Assembly: GCF_000761215.1 (NCBI RefSeq)
Contig: NZ_CP009438.1
Location: 248,001-312,000, forward strand
Origin: Streptomyces glaucescens
Lineage (GTDB): Bacteria > Actinomycetota > Actinomycetes > Streptomycetales > Streptomycetaceae
Direction: 5' to 3'
Length of the DNA: 64,000 bases
In this document: one piece after another, positions 61,389 through 64,000 of the stretch
How positions within the stretch are numbered: the first letter of the stretch is position 1
Layout of the letters: each line of letters opens with the position of its first letter
Translations under genes and position numbers: made by a program
Notes under the pieces: generated by a model
Databases searched by the model: none
Told to the model about the DNA's origin: nothing
Seen by the model: only the letters and a program-made list of their open reading frames with translations

Positions 61389-62300
61389 TCACCCGTTGTC
61401 GTCCCGCCGCGCCGGTGCGGAGCTGCGGCAGCCGACGCGGTCCGGCTGGAGGAAGCCGGTGAGGGCGCGGGCCAGTGCCGCGGGGGCCTCCTCGGCGACG
61501 TGGTGCCCGGAGTCGATGCCGTGCCCCCGGACGTCGGTGGCCCACCGGCGCCAGACCGCGACCGGATCTCCGTAGAGGTCTTCCAGGTCGTCCCGGAGGG
61601 ACCACAGCACGAGCGCCGGGCAGGTCACGCGCTTGCCGGCATCCCGGTCGGCCTGCTCGTGCCGCCGGTCGACGGTGAGGCCGGCGCGGTAGTCCTCCAG
61701 CATCGCCCGCACCACGTCGGGGTCGCGCGTCGCCCGCCGCCACTCCGCGTGGTTCTCCGCGCCCATGGCATCGGGGTCGCCGCGGTACCAGCTGTCGGGA
61801 TCGGCGGTGATGACCCGTTCGGGGATGCCGGGCTGGGCGAAGAAGAACCAGTGCCACCACTGAGTGGCGAACTCGACGCTGATCCGCGCCAGGTGTTCCG
61901 TCAGCGGCAGGCAGTCGAGGAACGCCACTCGGGTGACGGCCGCGGGGTGGTCCAGTGTCAGGCGCAGTGCGACGCTTCCCCCTCGGTCGTGCCCGGCGAG
62001 CGCGAAACGCGAGTGTCCGAGACGTCGCATCGCGGCCACCACGTCGCCGGCGACGGCACGCTTCGAGTAGCCCGCGTGGTCCTCCGTGAACCGCGGCCCC
62101 CGGGAACGGCCGTATCCCCGCAGGTCCGGGCAGACCACCGTGTGTCCGGCCGCCACGAGCCGCGGGGCCACCCGGTGCCACGTGGCCGACGTACGGGGAT
62201 GACCGTGCAGCAGCACGACCGGCGGCCCCTCCCCGCCGAAGCGGACGAAGACCGACGCCTCACCGACGTCGATCCGCTCCTCCTGGAACCCCTCGAACAC
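61389..62300 (-). CDS. Alpha/beta hydrolase, epoxide hydrolase/haloacetate dehalogenase type
   Basis: A 303-aa alpha/beta hydrolase. LLHGHPRTSATWH and GHDRGGSVAL (Asp nucleophile) are typical of epoxide hydrolases and fluoroacetate/haloacetate dehalogenases; WWHWFFFAQP resembles the halide-binding region of the latter. The final His is in HGIDSGHHVAEEAP. GTG at 62300 has a strong GGAGGGAGG site. It may detoxify reactive small molecules. It seems unrelated to the antibiotic cluster. Confidence 0.83.
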   Translation of the reverse strand: MFEGFQEERIDVGEASVFVRFGGEGPPVVLLHGHPRTSATWHRVAPRLVAAGHTVVCPDLRGYGRSRGPRFTEDHAGYSKRAVAGDVVAAMRRLGHSRFALAGHDRGGSVALRLTLDHPAAVTRVAFLDCLPLTEHLARISVEFATQWWHWFFFAQPGIPERVITADPDSWYRGDPDAMGAENHAEWRRATRDPDVVRAMLEDYRAGLTVDRRHEQADRDAGKRVTCPALVLWSLRDDLEDLYGDPVAVWRRWATDVRGHGIDSGHHVAEEAPAALARALTGFLQPDRVGCRSSAPARRDDNG

Positions 62301-62609
62301 GCCGGCCTCCCTCCAGGACGGCCCGCCCGCCACCCCCTCGGAGACGGCACGACCGGTGGCTCCGGGTGCCCTCGCCCGCCACGGCCATGCGCGCGGCGGG
62401 GGCGGGCGCAGCCGGACCGCGGTGCCCGGCGGGCGGCCCTTGCTTGCTCTGTCCGGAGCGAACCCTGCGTCCGCGGCTCGCCTGGACGGGCGCACAGATC
62501 GAATAACCGCGCGGTGACGGGGTAGAACGGACGCTGGGTGCCGTCCCCTCGTGGGCGGCCCCGCCCACAGACCAGCCGGGAGCGTCCGGCGATAGCGAAG
62601 GAAAGCAGT
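62301..62609. promoter_or_regulatory. Upstream region of cold-shock gene with hairpin
   Basis: About 309 bp between divergent genes. A perfect inverted repeat (GTGGGCG / CGCCCAC, 62551-62568) lies about 42 nt before the cold-shock ATG, probably in its 5' untranslated RNA, where cold-shock mRNAs often fold. Promoter elements could not be fixed. Confidence 0.45.
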
Positions 62610-62813
62610 ATGGCCAGCGGCACCGTGAAGTGGTTCAACGCCGAGAAGGGCTTCGGATTCATCGCCCAGGACGGCGGCGGACCGGACGTCTTCGCCCACT
62701 ACTCCAACATCGCCGGCAACGGCTACCGGGAACTCGTCGAGGGCGAGTCGGTCACCTTCGACGTGACCCAGGGCCAGAAGGGGCCGCAGGCCGAGAACAT
62801 CGTGCGCGGCTGA
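62610..62813 (+). CDS. cspA: Cold-shock protein
   Basis: A 67-aa single cold-shock domain. Both RNA-binding motifs are present: KGFGFIAQD (RNP1) and DVFAHYSNI (RNP2), and it begins with the standard [14 protein letters not shown]. It is a nucleic-acid chaperone in the cytoplasm. A purine-rich ribosome site (GAAGGAAAG) precedes the ATG. Streptomyces carry several such genes. Confidence 0.96.
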   Translation: MASGTVKWFNAEKGFGFIAQDGGGPDVFAHYSNIAGNGYRELVEGESVTFDVTQGQKGPQAENIVRG

Positions 62814-62851
62814 CGACCGCTGGGGACACCCCGTTCCCGCAGGAAGAGGAG

Positions 62852-62874
62852 GGGCCCGGCACCGGCCGGGTCCC
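62852..62874 (+). terminator. Hairpin after cold-shock gene
   Basis: GGGCCCGGC and GCCGGGTCCC pair imperfectly over about 9 bp, 38 nt after the stop, followed by a pyrimidine-rich stretch. Confidence 0.5.
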
Positions 62875-63099
62875 TTCTCCGTGTGTCCCCGGGCATCCTG
62901 GTCACTGTCCCCGTCCGCCGCCGCCGGGGCCGGCCCGGCGCCCTCGCCGGGTGCCGGCTCCGTCCGGGCCACCGGCGAGGACCGCGGATCGTCAGCCGCC
63001 TCCCCGCGTCCCGCTCGCCGTCCAGCGGTCGGCCGGCTGCCTTCCCCGGGGAGGCAGTGGGTCCCGTACTCGCCGCACTCCCCCGGCCACGGGACCGTC

Positions 63100-63942
63100 T
63101 CACCATCCCCCGGCGAAGAAGCGGGCCAGCGCCTGCTGCGAGTTCACCGCGTTCGTGACATTGGCGAAGGCGATGACGAGCCAGGCGGCCGCCAGCAGTG
63201 ACGAGACGGCGGCGAGCACCGTCGTACGCCTCGACCGGCCCTCGGCCGATGTCCTCGACCGCTTCCACAGCACGACCCCCGTCACGGCCAGCGCACAGGT
63301 GAGCGCGGCGGCCATCGTGGCGAGCACGGCGTGGTAGACGGCGAAGTCGCCGGCCATCACGGTGAGGGCCGGGGAATGCCGGGGACTCGGCGAGGCGTCC
63401 GCCTGGTGCCGCACCTCGGCGAGGGTGGCGGCGAGTTCACCGTCCGCGCCACCACTGGTCAGCATCGGCAGCAGGGACGCGAAGGGCGCCGCCGCGCCCT
63501 GCACATTGGCCACCAGGGCCACCAGGGCGAAGAGTCCGAGTGCTGCGGCCGAGACCCAGGACAGCCCGAGGCGCACACGAGCGGGCCACCCGCCGGTCCG
63601 CTGCCGCACCTGCCGCCACAGGACGACGCCCAGCGCCACGGCCACCGCGAGGAGCAGCGCGGAGACACCGGCCTTGACCAGGTGGAAGCGGAACCAGAAG
63701 GCGACCGCGGTCTCCAGCCGGTCGGGGAGGTCACCGCTGCCGGACCTCCAGTAGGCGACGAATCCCTGGCGGAAGGTGTCGCTGACGTTCGCCGTGCTGA
63801 CGGAGGAATCACGTGCCAGGGCGTTGGGCGCGACGAAGAACGCGAGAAGGGTCGCCGCGGCCAGCGCGGTCAGTGTGCCGAGCCGCCGCCGTGGCGTCTC
63901 GGTCATGCGGAGGACGGGGCGGAAGGGACTGAAGCGCGTCAT
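63100..63942 (-). CDS. Membrane protein of unknown function
   Basis: A 280-aa protein with four likely membrane segments: near residues 22-40, 91-110, 126-145 and 210-230, with a fifth near the C-terminus. Between the first two is a soluble stretch (RDSSVSTANVSDTFRQGFVAYW), probably outside. I do not recognise the family. ATG at 63942 is the first start; no ribosome site dominates. Fifty-eight bases of non-coding DNA follow to the window's end. Confidence 0.7.
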   Translation of the reverse strand: MTRFSPFRPVLRMTETPRRRLGTLTALAAATLLAFFVAPNALARDSSVSTANVSDTFRQGFVAYWRSGSGDLPDRLETAVAFWFRFHLVKAGVSALLLAVAVALGVVLWRQVRQRTGGWPARVRLGLSWVSAAALGLFALVALVANVQGAAAPFASLLPMLTSGGADGELAATLAEVRHQADASPSPRHSPALTVMAGDFAVYHAVLATMAAALTCALAVTGVVLWKRSRTSAEGRSRRTTVLAAVSSLLAAAWLVIAFANVTNAVNSQQALARFFAGGW

Positions 63943-64000
63943 GGGGGACTTTCGCGTCTGGTGGAGGCGGCAGCGTCTTTCCGCCGGGGGCGCGGATCGC

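Noticed and set aside
1..64000. CRISPR array, tRNA/rRNA genes, transposase or integrase
   Set aside because: No regularly spaced repeats, no cloverleaf-like sequence with CCA end, and no DDE or tyrosine/serine recombinase motif was found.

Overview
High-GC, strongly biased codon use, GTG/TTG starts, ATGA-coupled operons and rare TTA codons all point to Streptomyces. No tRNA, rRNA, CRISPR array or insertion sequence was seen. All function calls rest on reading the translated sequence; no database search was run.

Region 1 (2-7851, + strand): six tightly coupled genes. They encode a glycosyltransferase fused to a HAD phosphatase (5' end outside the window), an amylomaltase (malQ), a 2-epi-5-epi-valiolone synthase (EEVS), a cupin, a ROK-family sugar/cyclitol kinase and an RmlD-like reductase. 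EEVS makes the C7-cyclitol core of acarbose/validamycin-type compounds. The combination suggests a C7-cyclitol glycoside pathway, only partly visible; I cannot name the product.

Region 2 (8325-21091, - strand): five genes, four junctions overlapping or within 5 nt: DUF4132 protein, a 1730-aa protein, MoxR-type AAA+ ATPase, DUF5682-VWA fusion and SWIM zinc-finger protein. This resembles the E. coli yeh (molR-type) locus, whose function is poorly known.

Region 3 (21226-24351): a frameshifted gene, an MFS exporter and a GH16-like protein.

Region 4 (about 24.4-59.0 kb): a streptomycin-type aminoglycoside cluster. It has genes for dTDP-dihydrostreptose (strD, strE, strL, strM), streptidine (stsC, strB1, strB2, strO, two further aminotransferases, a GMC oxidoreductase, kinases), a probable CDP-sugar branch for N-methyl-L-glucosamine (RfbF-, RmlC-, epimerase- and SAF-domain proteins, N-methyltransferase), transfer/tailoring (strF, strG, strH-like, a second 2OG-oxygenase-like protein), self-protection and export (strA, strK, a heterodimeric ABC exporter) and the activator strR. 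Four copies of the StrR operator (GTTCGA-type half-sites, 11-nt spacer) lie at the key promoters and inside strR. Five TTA codons, all in this cluster, suggest bldA control. Two oxygenase genes make a hydroxylated streptomycin (for example 5'-hydroxystreptomycin) a reasonable guess, not a proven one. Relative to the classical S. griseus order, strA and strK are displaced, and no Gfo/Idh-type StrI is seen.

Region 5 (59.2-64 kb): ordinary chromosome: a twice-frameshifted spo0M-like gene, two alpha/beta hydrolases, a cold-shock protein and a membrane protein. The two broken genes (21.2 and 59.2 kb) each need two single-base C/G insertions to be restored, so sequencing error is a real alternative to pseudogenisation.
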